From Globodera rostochiensis (Eukaryota; Nematoda; Chromadorea; Rhabditida; Heteroderidae), in assembly GCA_018350325.1 (NCBI GenBank), contig JAEVLN010000006.1, positions 705,193 through 769,192 of the forward strand: a stretch of 64,000 bases of DNA, written 5' to 3'. The notes beneath the pieces were generated by a model, which saw nothing but the letters and a program-made list of their open reading frames with translations, made no database searches and was not told the origin of the DNA. Shown here in pieces: positions 33,291 to 43,353 of the stretch. Both the position numbers and the translations under genes were made by a program. The first letter of the stretch is position 1. The number at the start of each line of letters is the position of its first letter.

Positions 33291-36200
33291 GTGGTTGGGT
33301 TGGTTGTTTGGTGGTGACCCTCCAGAGAATGTGAGTAAGGGGCTTCATAATTTTACGGCCATATCATTCCATTCCATCCCTCCGTCCATTCCCATCCCGC
33401 CAATTCATAACTTTTGGCCTCTTCAAAACAAAAACAAAAAAATCTCAGAGTTTTAAGACCGCCCTCGTACCATTCGGAACCATTTGATTTGAATGAACCA
33501 ACCGCCGATCGACCGATGTGTGGGGGGGGGGAAGAATCTGTCGCCGATGATTAATAATGGTTGGAAGAGTTTTGATGAGTTTTTGCTATAAAAAAATGCA
33601 AATCGATCTTTCTTCGGGATCGACATTTTTTGAATTGCTGCACCCAAAAGAAATTCTTGGAAAAAAAATTGAAGCCGCTATTTTAGTGCAAAATTCTCTT
33701 TAGATTTTGATTTCACCCTTTAAAATTCTGTGAATGTTTTTGAATTCACAATTTCCAACTTTTATTTACACCAAAATTTAAAAATATTAATGATTTCATT
33801 CTGAAAATATTTATCGAAGCCACAAAATGACAAAATGTCGATTCAGCAAAAACCCAAAATGTCGGGAATTTTTTTTTGTTTTGCATTTTTACTAAGCTAA
33901 CAAATAATTAATAAAAATAATTTACTTTCTAGAGCTTTTGGAGCATGCCGAGTAGAATACACCATAACTGACTTTTTTGAAAACCTTTATTTAAAAAAAA
34001 ATTAATTAATCTTATTCTTTGGTAACAAATTAATATAAATATTATATGATTTGCAAAAAGATGATTTTTCAGTTGGGGGCAACTTGGCACCGCCCATCTT
34101 GACGCCAAGAATTAAAACCGTCGAAGCATTTTTGTTAGTTAACCAAATCAAATCATTTTAATACCTTACTTTTTTGAGAAAAGACCTTTCGCTTGATAAA
34201 AAGTTCAAAAAAACACTAAGAGCTTCGAATGATGCTAAATTTTTGGTTTGGTTAGCTAATGACTAAGTTCTGAGTGATGGCGCCAAGTTTGTCCGGTTTT
34301 TTTGTTGAGTCTACATTTCGTGGCTTCGACATTTTATTATGGTAACAAATTGAATTCCAAAAATTCTGAGAATATTTATTTAAATTGCCTATATACATTT
34401 TGATTTGGAATAATTAATTTCCCCATGTCTTTATAAATTCCAAAGCATTAGGGCAAAAACATTTTTGTTCATAAACTTTGTACTTTCAATTGGCGCCCAA
34501 ATAAAGTGAGTGATTAAATGATTAAAAATAAAATGATGCGAAGAATTCATTTGTCAGCACCAACCACCGTTCTATGGAGCACAAAAATTTTTGTGAATTT
34601 TTTGTAAAAAAACAAAAAAAAAAAGCTTCACTTATCATCACATCAACAATTTTTCATTATTATCACATTTTTGCTGATTATTATATTTTTGTCTTCTGTT
34701 GGGCAGCAGCAGCAGAATTTTGTTATTTTTTTCAGGTTTTTACGACCTCCAAAATGTGTCCGTCCGTCCACACGCTGCTGGGGGCGGAGGACAAAAATAT
34801 TTTTGGTTATGCGATCCGTCCAATTCACCATCAAACATTGTTTTTTATCTGCTGAAAGGACCGACCGGCCGGCCGAGGCGGTCGAGGCGCGGGTCCCGTG
34901 AGGGGACAATCGGACGACCTCCCCCCCCCCCCTCGGGGGATGTTTTGGTGGACCAAAATTTCTCGACATAATAACATAAAAGTGACAAAAGAAACAGTGA
35001 GATAGAGGCGGCGGTGGTGGGTGTTCTGCTGCGGGTTCACGTGCACGCGGAATGAATGAATGGAAATGGGGGGGGGGGAGAGAAAATAGCGCAATTAAAT
35101 TAATAGGCTCATTGATAAAAAACTGTTTTTAGTGAATTTTGCTGAATGAATGAAACGAATGCATTTGAAGTTGAAGAGAAACGGTGTGGGGAAAAGAAAA
35201 GGCAATTAAAGAAATGCCAAAAATTTAAACAAAAAATAAACAAAAAATAAGTTGGAATGAAATAATGAAATCGCGACTTGTCCATGACAAAAATCCCGGG
35301 TTTGAAATCAGAAAAATCCGTCACGATCTTCACCTTAAATCACGATTTGTTGAAATCGCAAGTTACACCGGAAAGATTACGGTTACGGAGCCCAGGGGGT
35401 TTGTTTACAAAAAAAGGTTTAAGCTTGCTTCAAAATTGGCTCGAATGAAAACATTTTGTGCGCAAAAACACATAAAATGTCGACAAATTTCAACTTCTTT
35501 GACGCTAAAATAAATTATTCCTTTTCACGCCCTAAGGGAATCTGCACTCATTTTCAGACATTTGAAAGCCCCCCCCCCCATTAATCACAGAAAATGCCCT
35601 CCTTCTCCACCACGATGATGACCTTTCCCCAAAATTTAACGGTTTCATGGAAAATGCGATCGGGGATGATCCCCCCGATTTGCTTGGGGATGATGGAATG
35701 AATTGAATGGGTGGCAGCAGCAACAGCAGCAGTTGCCGGTGGTGATTGGTGATGGCCACGTGCACATACAACAAACGGCGGGTGGGCTGCTGGCTGGCAG
35801 GGATTCCGATCGGCTGGCACTACCAGTCAAACTAGGCAGCCAACCAACCAACCAACCAGCCCCGATCGGAAAAGAATGATAGGAAAACGGAAAAGAGTGA
35901 TCGGTGGGTGGGACCCAGTCGTCCCAATTGGTGGTGAGGTCTACGAAATTAACGGAGTCGGCGGCAAAAAAACCATAAATAATAGAAATAACAAAAGTGG
36001 AGGAGTGAGTGTTCAAAACATTTAAAAAAAAACGCGAATCGGAGAACGTTTTTTGTCAGTGGGTTTGGGTCAAATTTATTTGTTTTTAAGGCTCTGAAAC
36101 CGAGCCGTTTTTGAATTTGCCGACAATTTATCGCTGTAATTCTTTACACCCCCGGGATAATTTAATTAAAGATTATTCCAAAAAGGGCAAAAAACGGTCT

Positions 36201-37440
36201 CGAACTCGGACTTTTTTCGAAATTCATTTATTTGAAATTTTGAAACAATTTCAGGCCGTCAGCATTCCTTTCGTTCCTTTTCCCGTTTTTGAATGGTAAG
36301 AAACAGCAGCGACAAAATGGCATAACATTTCGTATATTGGCCAAGAATGTGAAAAAGAAACGCATTGGCGGCGTGTATATGGGCGACTTGGCAAACAAAC
36401 ACTCAAAGAACACGCCGCAGCACAACCATTCCTAAAACGAACAACGCGAAAAGTGAGAAGAGCGAGAGGTTCAGGTTTCAAAAAATGCATAGAAAAAATT
36501 ATTTTTTTGCAAAATTTCTTTGAAAATGCTAAAATTTTTATCGGGAAACATTAATAAGTGAAGGAAGGGAGCGGCATCGTTTTTTAAAAATATTTGTAGA
36601 GCAAAAATTGGTCCAAAAAGAATTTTTACGGTGAAAGGCCATTCTCCAAAATGTTTTCATTTTTTATGAATTATTTAATGTCCGCCTCAAAGTACAGACA
36701 AAAATTGGTGCAAAATGTCAACAAAATTAATTTGCGCTAATTATGGCGGCGCGGACATTAATTGATGAAAAAAAGTGCAAAAAATGTGAATAACAACGAA
36801 AAATAAACTCCAGACTTGTCGAACACAGATTAAACTTGATAATTTCTTTTTTTAATTAAATCAAAGCATTTTAAGACTAATTTATAAATATTAACTTGTA
36901 AACTAAACGCACAAATGAATAAAATTTATATGAATTTTGAGGTTTATTTTATCAACGTCGTTTTAATTGAATCTTTTGTTTGTATTTTAACACTTTTACG
37001 CTCACAACTTTTAATTATTTATTATTTTTTGTTTTTTTACAAAAATTACTGAATTTTAAATGAGTCGTTTTGGTTTAATAAATCAGCGTATTTTTTGCCG
37101 AACATTTTGGGCTTCACATATTTTCTACAAATAGCGAAACCGTCGTCCGTCCGTCCGCCCGTCCAATCATCGAAAATGGATGGAATTATATAAAAATTCC
37201 ATCGTTTTCCCCGTTCCCATCGTTTTCCAACCCCCGGGGGAAAGAGATGACCGGCCAAAATAATTTGATTCATCGCCGCACTCTTTGTCAATCCGGAGCA
37301 CCTCAAAATTGGCTTTTGCAGTGCATAAAATCAGTGAGCATTGGACTGATCGCATTTCATTTTGCCTCAAAAAACACACACAAAAGTGAGTGCAAAAGCA
37401 GGAAAATATGTTTTAAAATTTTTAAAAAATAATTTAAAAT
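33291..37440. other. No confident gene in about 4.1 kb
   Basis: AT-rich DNA. Two GC islands have open frames on both strands. At 34733-34900 a TTTTTTTCAG acceptor and a GTGAGG donor bound a plus-strand phase-2 frame (FYDLQNVSVRPH..QKYFWLCDPS), but the minus strand is equally open. At 35645-36016 a minus frame reads VNFVDLTTNWDDW. Without a neighbouring exon I do not call either. Confidence 0.35.
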
Positions 37441-37449
37441 TTTTGATTT

Positions 37450-37453
37450 TCAG
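37450..37453 (+). promoter_or_regulatory. Possible SL trans-splice or 5'UTR acceptor
   Basis: TTTTTGATTTTCAG ends at about 37453, 44 bases before the ATG at 37498 and with no upstream coding exon. This position suits a spliced-leader acceptor or a 5'UTR intron. Confidence 0.4.
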
Positions 37454-37497
37454 TTTTCAACACCGTCTCTCTGTGATCAAAACTTTGGTGAACCAAA

Positions 37498-38382
37498 ATG
37501 AACATGTGGCTCAACACGGCAGTTGTGTAAGTGACTTTATCGGGCAAAAGTTAAACTAGGGTTGCTCCCCGACCCTTCGGGGGTGGGAATGTCGGGGGGG
37601 GGGGGGGGGAGGGGAGGGAGTACGGGGTTCTTCAGGGGCGGTCTGTCGGGGGTAAGGCCAAAAATGTCGGGGGGTTCTTCAGGGGCGGCCTGTCGGGGGT
37701 AAGGCCAAAAATGTCTGGGGGTTCTTCGGGGGCGGTTTAAAAAAAATCGTTGGGAAATGGCCAGAGCCAAGAATTGGAGTCCGAAAAATTTTATAAAATC
37801 AGAGTTTTTTGGTTGTTGAAATTTTTTCTTTCAAACCCTGGCGTAGATTTTTCTTAAAGTCTGTTGATCACCGTTTTCATTGTGATCAACGGCGCTGCTG
37901 TGCCGAAAAATCCGGAAGAGCCTAAACAGGAAGTGCCAAGCCCGGAAGACTCTGAACTGGAAGTGAAAGTGCCAAGCCCGGAAGAGCCTAAACAGGAAGT
38001 GCCAAACCCGGAAGAGCCTAAACAGGAAGTGAAAGTGCCAAACCCGGAAGACTCTGAACTGGAAGTGAAAGTGCCAAACCCGGAAGACTCTGAACTGGAA
38101 GTGAAAGTGCCAACCCCGGAAGACTCTGAACTGGAAGTGAAAGTGCCAAACCCGGAAGGGCATATTTCGCAAGTGCCAGAAGAGCATAAGGAAACGGTTG
38201 AACAGCCGGAATTCGCGGGTATAAAATACTATAAAAATAATAAAATTGAAAATATTTTACAACGTTTAGGTGTTCAGCTGCTCCGAGAGAAGCGACTGGC
38301 CGGCAACAAATCTGATATTATTGAACTTTTTGTGCAAATTTATAAGATGATTCTGCAAGATTTGGAGAAAAAAAAGATTTGA
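37498..38382 (+). CDS. Secreted protein with acidic P-E-D/K repeats, 183 residues
   Basis: Exons 37498-37526 and 37860-38382 (TGA). The donor is GTAAGT after GCAGTTGT, the acceptor is TTCTTAAAG, and the phase-2 join is consistent. Joining restores a textbook signal peptide: Met, Asn, Trp, Leu..., then a hydrophobic VVLLITVFIVI core and a small-residue cleavage site near NGAA|VP. The mature protein opens with about seven imperfect 12-13-residue repeats, alternating P-E-D-S-E-L-E-V-K-V-P and P-E-E-P-K-Q-E-V, encoded by near-identical DNA units. It ends in a ~60-residue lysine-rich, probably helical domain (GIKYYKNNKIENILQRLG...LEKKKI). No known family recognised. A signal peptide, no membrane segment and an expandable repeat fit a nematode secretory-gland protein or effector; that is inference. 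A poly-G minisatellite lies in the intron. Confidence 0.7.
37590..37745. repeat. ~53-bp G-rich repeat inside the intron
   Basis: Three units of GGGGTTCTTCAGGGGCGGTC + TGTCGGGGGTAAGGCCAAAA + ATGTC. The segment begins near a TAGGGTTGCTCCCCGACCC motif at 37557. Confidence 0.65.
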
Positions 38383-38700
38383 TTTGGGAAATGATCGATC
38401 GCCTCTATTAAAGTATTTTATGTAGTACAATTACAACATATGCCATTTTTTATACATTAAAATAAAAATTTCAAAATGTTCACGAATTACAAATATACGG
38501 CATTTTGTAAAATAAAATTTCAGATGAAATTTTCAAGAACCGGACCCTTTTTTTGTTGTTGGAAAATTCTACCCCCCCCCCCCGGGTTTTGAGCCGGTTT
38601 AAGTTAGCTTTGAATATTGCAAAAATAACTTTAAATTGCCTGGTGGTGTAATGGTGCGTAAGGCTGTCGGTTTCAAAACGAACCGAGTCCGAAAACCGGT
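38383..38700. other. Downstream spacer
   Basis: AT-rich 3' flank with possible AATAAA signals near 38458-38466 and a C run at 38573. An A-box-like TGGTGTAATGG at about 38646 has no matching B-box, so I do not call a tRNA. Confidence 0.4.
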
Positions 38701-39570
38701 ATTTTTCGGTTCGGTTACCGTTCAGTTAACCGTTCGGTTCGGTTTGGTTTGAAACCCAAAGGGTCGGTTCGGGTTCGGTTTGAAACAGAAAGGTTCGGTT
38801 TCGGTTTGGTTTGAAACCGAAAGGGTCGGTTTCGGTTTGGTTTGAAAGAAAGGTCGGTTTTGGTTTGGTTTGAAACCGAAAGGTTTGGTTCGGTTTGGTT
38901 TGAAACCGGAAGGGTCGGTTCGGGTTCGGTTTGAAACAGAAAGGTTCGGTTTCGGTTTGGTTTGAAACCGAAAGGGTCGGTTTCGGTTTGGTTTGAAAGA
39001 AAGGTCGGTTTCGGTTTGGTTTGAAACCGAAAGGTTTGGTTCGGTTGGGGTTGAAACCAAAAAGTTTGGTTCGGTTTGGTTTGAAACCGAAAGGTTTGGT
39101 TTGGTTTGAAAGAAAGGTTCGGTTTCGGTTTGGTTTAAAACCGAAAGGTTTGGTTCGGTTGGGTTTGAAACCGAAAAGTTTGGTTCGGTTTGGTTTGAAA
39201 CCGAAAGGTTCGGTTCGGTTTGGTTTGAAACCGAAAGGGTCAGTTCGGGTTTGGTTTGAAACCGAAAGGTTTGGTTCGGTTTTGTTTGAAAGGAAGGTTC
39301 GGTTTCGGTTTGGTTTGAAACCAAAAGGGTTGGTTCGGTTGGGTTTAAAACCGAAAGTTTGGTTCGGTTGGGTTTGAAACCGAGAGGGTCGGTTCGGGTT
39401 CGGTTTAAAACAGAAAGGTTCGGTTTCGGTTTGGTTTGAAACCGAAAGGTTTGGTTCGGTTTGGTTTGAAACCGAAAGGGTCGGTTCGGTTGAAACAGAA
39501 AGGTTCGGTTCGGTTTGCTTTGAAACAGTAAGGTTTGGTTCGGTTCGGTTCGGTTTGGATTCTCGTTGTA
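38700..39570. repeat. ~30-bp GGTTTGGTTTGAAACCGAAA satellite
   Basis: About 28 variable copies of GGTTTGGTTTGAAACCGAAA with GGTTCGG or GGGTCGG spacers. Units are related but not identical, and the plus and minus frames of up to 290 codons through them (P/N/T/F-rich) are repeat artefacts. Confidence 0.85.
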
Positions 39571-39620
39571 AAGTGTCTCGAATCCCACCCAAGCCAAAAC
39601 TTCCCGAATCTCCTGACGTC

Positions 39621-39713
39621 TTAGGCTAAGCCTAAGCTAGGCTTAAGCTATGCTTAGGCCTCAGCCTAACAAACCCCAAGCCAGGGTGGCTTAGGCCTAA
39701 GCTAGGCTTAGCT
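39621..39713. repeat. Telomere-hexamer-rich dispersed repeat, copy 2
   Basis: TTAGGCTAAGCCTAAGCTAG..GCCTAACAAACCCCAAGCC and AGGGTGGCTTAGGCCTAAGC match the copy at 5184-5286 in order and orientation. Confidence 0.6.
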
Positions 39714-41092
39714 TCAGTACTGGACAGAATCGGCAATCGTGGTTGGCTTCGACGGGTTAGCCGCCAAACTTCATTTTTGGAAAAATTTAGTTTTCGACCA
39801 AATCTTTGAATTCTGTGGTTATAATAGAGGTCAGAATCGGATTCTTCGACCCTTAAAAAATCGTTCATACGGTCCAGATTCAAAATCGAACTAAATATAT
39901 ATCAATCGACTTCTCTCGGTCTGCAATGTAAGAATCCGAAAAATTTTTGTTGGGCAACCATTCTCTGAAGAGTTACAGACCCGGGACTGAAGTGTCTTTT
40001 CACTGGGGACTCAGTTGTCCACTGATTAAAAAATGGACAAATCACTCTAATAGGCTTTTAAAATGACGAATTTCTCGATAGAAAATTAAAATAGAGAATT
40101 TAAAGCGGTTTTTGAACCGGTTTAAAATTTTGAAAATTAAGGAACGAATTTTAAGTAAACCAAAGCCCGATTGGGGAAAATTTAGACAGTAAGGTGGAAA
40201 ATAGCAGCCAAATTTTTTCGGCGGCGCCTATCGGCACCGCCGACCCCCCTCCCCCCTGATGTAAAACAGAATTCTTAAAAAAATTATTTAATTTTTGAAT
40301 TAGAGCTGCTCCCCGACCCCCAAAAAGAGGGTAGTCCCCGACCCTCGACATGACCAACCCCGACATCCCCGACTCCCAGGGGGTCGGGCAGCAACCATTA
40401 AACCTAAATCAAAATATTTTCGTAAAAGTCTCGTGTTTTTGGGGGTCAATCTCGAGTCTCGGGGTTTCACTCGGAAAAATTTTGATTTGGAACAGTCTAA
40501 GATAGTGTTCGGCAAATGGCATTTTCCGGTAACGGTAACGGTAAAACCGGTAATTACCGTTACCGGTTTTTACCGTTCGTGGCCCAAAACGACCGGTAAC
40601 CGACATGAGGGAAACTGTGAAGGTACTTCGTAGTGAATTGATATTCTTACACAAATCGTTAGTCACATCAGCATTTTGCGCGCCCTCCCTGGAGAAGGCG
40701 CTTCCAAAAATTAGGGTAAACCCATAAGCGTCCCCCTGCACGGAAACCTTTAGTAAAAGGCGAAAGATTTCATCGTCCGAATACAGAGGGACCAGGGATA
40801 AACCGAAAAAGGGATTTGTGGGTTATTTGTGAAAATATTTGAGAGGATTCTTTATGGGTTGCAAAAAAGGGGAAGAAAGTGGGCAGAATGCCACTTGTGT
40901 TTCTCTTTTTGTATAGCTTCTTTTTCCTTCCCAGTGTCTAATATCTTTTTCTCTAAACTCCCATTAAAGAAATATTTCCTTCTGCGCCCTCTTTCCTTTT
41001 CCTTGCTGACAAAGAGCAGAGAAATTAATGAAAAGAGTGCTCCGTTTGGCATTCCGTTGGTGAAGAGCGACGAAGACAAAAAGTCCATCACC
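39714..41092. other. No gene recognised; repeat fragments
   Basis: Contains the inverted dispersed GC-palindrome copy (40200-40285), a TGCTCCCCGACCCCC / GGGGGTCGGGCAGCA inverted pair (40308-40396), and a GGTAACGGTAAAACCGGTAA / TTACCGTTACCGG cluster at 40526-40610. The minus frame 40409-40741 has no recognised domain. Confidence 0.4.
40200..40285 (-). repeat. Dispersed GC-palindrome repeat, copy 4
   Basis: The inverted copy reads, on minus, AAGAATTCTG..TTTTACATCAGGGG, then a G-rich spacer, GGTGCCGATAGGCGCC and GAAAAAATTTG. Confidence 0.6.
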
Positions 41093-41114
41093 AAAATTGA
41101 AAATTGGCGCGCCA

Positions 41115-41271
41115 ACAAAACACCGAAGCCACGAAGGGTTCGGGGTTCGGAATTGGTCGAAATGGAGGTCAGATTCGGATTCTACGCCCTTGTATACCCC
41201 TAACAAAATTTTTTTATCGACTTTAAAAAATTTTTATTTATTTTTCGGTATTTCGTGGCTTCGGTGTTTTG
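41115..41271. repeat. 20-bp perfect inverted repeat
   Basis: CAAAACACCGAAGCCACGAA (41115-41134) and its exact reverse complement (41252-41271) enclose 117 bases. A related CGAAGCCAC...GTGGCTTCG pair brackets 33817-34330, so it may be the end of a small element. Confidence 0.45.
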
Positions 41272-41879
41272 TGGGGAAGCCGAGTGATTTGAAGAAAAAC
41301 GATCGTTTGACTATTCACAATTATCTGTACATCGTATTCATTATGCATCTTCTATTTGTATATATTGATTCTTTATTCTATGTTTTATTATTGCAAAATT
41401 AATGATGAATAACTAACTACGTTTTGAGTGAAAATCGTTTCTGGATTTGGTCACGGATTTTCAAAATGATATTCGAAAAATCCAGACAGTCGGATTCAGC
41501 TTTTATGAATTTTTTTTCAAAAATCAGAGCGACTTTTTAGTGTCTATAAATGAGCATCATAATAGAAGAGGATGTCGGCGATTGTGATGAATTTTTTTCC
41601 GTAATTTATTAAAAAAATATTTAAAATTTTTCCGTTAATGGGGGATAGATTTTGCGTTTGATTGTTTTAATGATTGCTCCAACTCATGTTTTATTGTTCA
41701 TTTCTCGTGAAGTTAAACCTCCTTTTTTTTTGTCAATAATCTTTAATTTATTTGAAAAAATGGGTTTAAAAAAAGGGCCACAATAATCAATCATAAAGTT
41801 TTTTCTTCAAAGTTCCGACATTTCTTAAATTAATCATTTTTACAATATCGGAAATAAAATGAACAATTTAAATACGGCA

Positions 41880-41885
41880 TTTATT
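41880..41885 (-). terminator. Poly(A) signal AATAAA
   Basis: AATAAA on the minus strand starts 7 bases after the TGA of the 41893-42102 exon, supporting that strand and reading frame. Confidence 0.55.
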
Positions 41886-41892
41886 TCTCGCA

Positions 41893-42102
41893 TCAGTCAC
41901 ATCCGAGGAAGAATTGAGTCACCATTTGTCGGTTAATGTTGGCAAATTTGCGGCGCACCTCGCGGTAAATGGCCGTACGGCTGCAGCTGTGCCCGACTTG
42001 TTTGTACAGCTCAAACAGAACGTCAAACCAATCTTCCACCGGCACAATCACACGGACGGTGCCACGATCCTGACGGCGCTTTTTGACGAAATTTTCTTGG
42101 AA
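41893..42102 (-). CDS. 3'-terminal exon with an integrase H2C2-like segment
   Basis: The minus-strand exon begins after TTTTATTCCAG, is open in phase 0 for 69 codons, and ends in TGA with AATAAA close behind. It reads VPVEDWFDVLFELYKQVGHS..AIYREVRRKFANINRQMV..FFLGCD. The pattern 'L-Y-x(4)-G-H-x(3)-R-x(5)-R-x-K-F-x-N-I-x(3)-M-V-x-x-F-L-x-x-C' resembles the zinc-binding H2C2 stretch before the catalytic core of retroviral-type integrases and their domesticated relatives. The core itself is absent. It is either the last exon of a host gene using this fold or a fragment of an old element. The preceding exon is unresolved: the small gene at 42589-42955 is on the same strand, but I found no phase-consistent join. 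Confidence 0.5.
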   Translation of the reverse strand, partial: FQENFVKKRRQDRGTVRVIVPVEDWFDVLFELYKQVGHSCSRTAIYREVRRKFANINRQMVTQFFLGCD

Positions 42103-42329
42103 CTGGAATAAAATGGTATTTCTGTCCCATTAAATTTTAAATTCCCGTTGTAATTTTTATTTTTCCACGCTCTAGTCAAGATATATTTGCATAGAATTAT
42201 TGTTAAATTATTGAAATGTCTGTACTAAATATATTGAGGTAATTTCAATATTTTATCGAGTGTTTTATTAAAAAAAAATACTTAAAATTTCAATATCTGA
42301 GCATGAAATTTTTTTTTTTCAAAAAAACC

Positions 42330-42465
42330 CTTGCCCGTGTACGGACCCCGTGTCTTTGCAAAACACGGGGTTACACGGGGTCACGGGGTTTTAGCCCGTG
42401 TAGCCCTTGCCCGTGTAGGTCGGTAACCCTTGCCCGTAGCCCTTGCCCGTGTCATTTGAAAATTC
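42330..42465. repeat. CCCTTGCCCGTGTA repeat
   Basis: GCCCGTGTACGG, ACACGGGGTTACACGGGG and CCCTTGCCCGTGTA recur in both orientations, so the tract is partly self-complementary. No coding potential. Confidence 0.5.
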
Positions 42466-42588
42466 CGATCTCTACTCGCGACCCGTCCGCTCGTTCATTC
42501 GAATTTCGGCACCTTTACGAATGTTTTGGTCATCGTAATTCAAACTTGCCTGACAAAATTGCATTGTCCTCAGTCTTTGCATGATAAA

Positions 42589-42955
42589 TTAGTGCTTTTG
42601 CCTGCACAAACGGCGCTTTTGCTTTTTGCCCTTATAATATCCGGCAACAAATTTCTCAAAATTCTCTTGCCATTTTTGCGCCTTGCCGTCACTACCGCCG
42701 TTGGATTTGAATTTTTGCCTTTCATTTTTGGCTACCGGTGATGGAAACATTAATCTGAAAAATTTAGCATTTAAAAAATATATTTTTTATTTTTAAAGAT
42801 TTGCCGAAACAACGACCGACCGACCTTGCTGAACACTCCGCCGAAATTGCCTCTGCTAGAAGGGGTACTGTCGCATTACTGTAGAGAAGTTGTGCGTGAA
42901 TGAGCTTTAGCGATTCTTCGAATTCATAGCATCGGTATAAGCAATTTAAATCCAT
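42589..42955 (-). CDS. Two-exon small basic protein, 98 residues, unknown
   Basis: Exons (minus): 42955-42825 and 42754-42589 (TAA). The donor is GTCGGT, the acceptor TTTTTCAG, and the phase-2 join is consistent. The N-terminal half is helical and neutral (LYRCYEFEESLKLIHAQLLY). The C-terminal half is strongly basic, with QKWQENFEKFVAGYYKGKK and QKRRLCRQKH. No domain recognised. The QENF motif recurs in the 41893-42102 exon (FQENFVKKRR), so both may be parts of one longer gene with a missing or frameshifted middle exon. No signal peptide or membrane segment. Confidence 0.4.
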
Positions 42956-43353
42956 TTTTATAATTTGAATAGCATTTAAATGCAAACTACCGTATTTCCT
43001 CTATTGGTAAACCCCCTCCCCCCCCCCCCCCCGTCTGTACCTGCTTTTAGTGCCAGAAGAATTAATTTTTGAGATAACTTGTTGTATCAAGGTGTTTTTG
43101 ATAAATTTATCTCGATAAATTTAGAAAATTTACTAATAGAGAGGAAATACGGTATTGGTTGGAAACAAAGATAGGTAAAATGATTATAGTTTATGATTAA
43201 AATATGTACATATAATGCCACTTTTTGACAAAATTTAACAAAAATTTTTTTTGTGAAGCATTGAATATAATATGTTTGTTAGGGTAAGTCCATTAAAATA
43301 AAAATTGATTCGCTTTGAGTGATTGTTTGATTTTCATAATAAAAAATCGTGTC
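42956..43353. other. Spacer, no gene seen
   Basis: AT-rich with one C run (43017-43032). ACCGTATTTCCTCTATTGGTAA and AATAGAGAGGAAATACGGTA near 42990 and 43134 form an inverted repeat about 150 bases apart, possibly a small palindromic element. Confidence 0.4.

Noticed and set aside
34733..34900. Possible plus-strand exon bounded by TTTTTTTCAG and GTGAGG
   Set aside because: The minus strand is equally open and no adjoining exon could be joined in phase; left as a note in the region entry.
37831..38187. Minus-strand frame rich in W/H/F
   Set aside because: Antisense of the acidic repeats in the secreted-protein gene.
38640..38700. A-box-like TGGTGTAATGG as a tRNA gene
   Set aside because: No B-box at the right distance and no cloverleaf.
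38722..39597. Two ~290-codon minus-strand frames rich in P/N/T/F
   Set aside because: They come from the GGTTTGGTTTGAAACC satellite; both frames and the opposite strand are open for the same reason.
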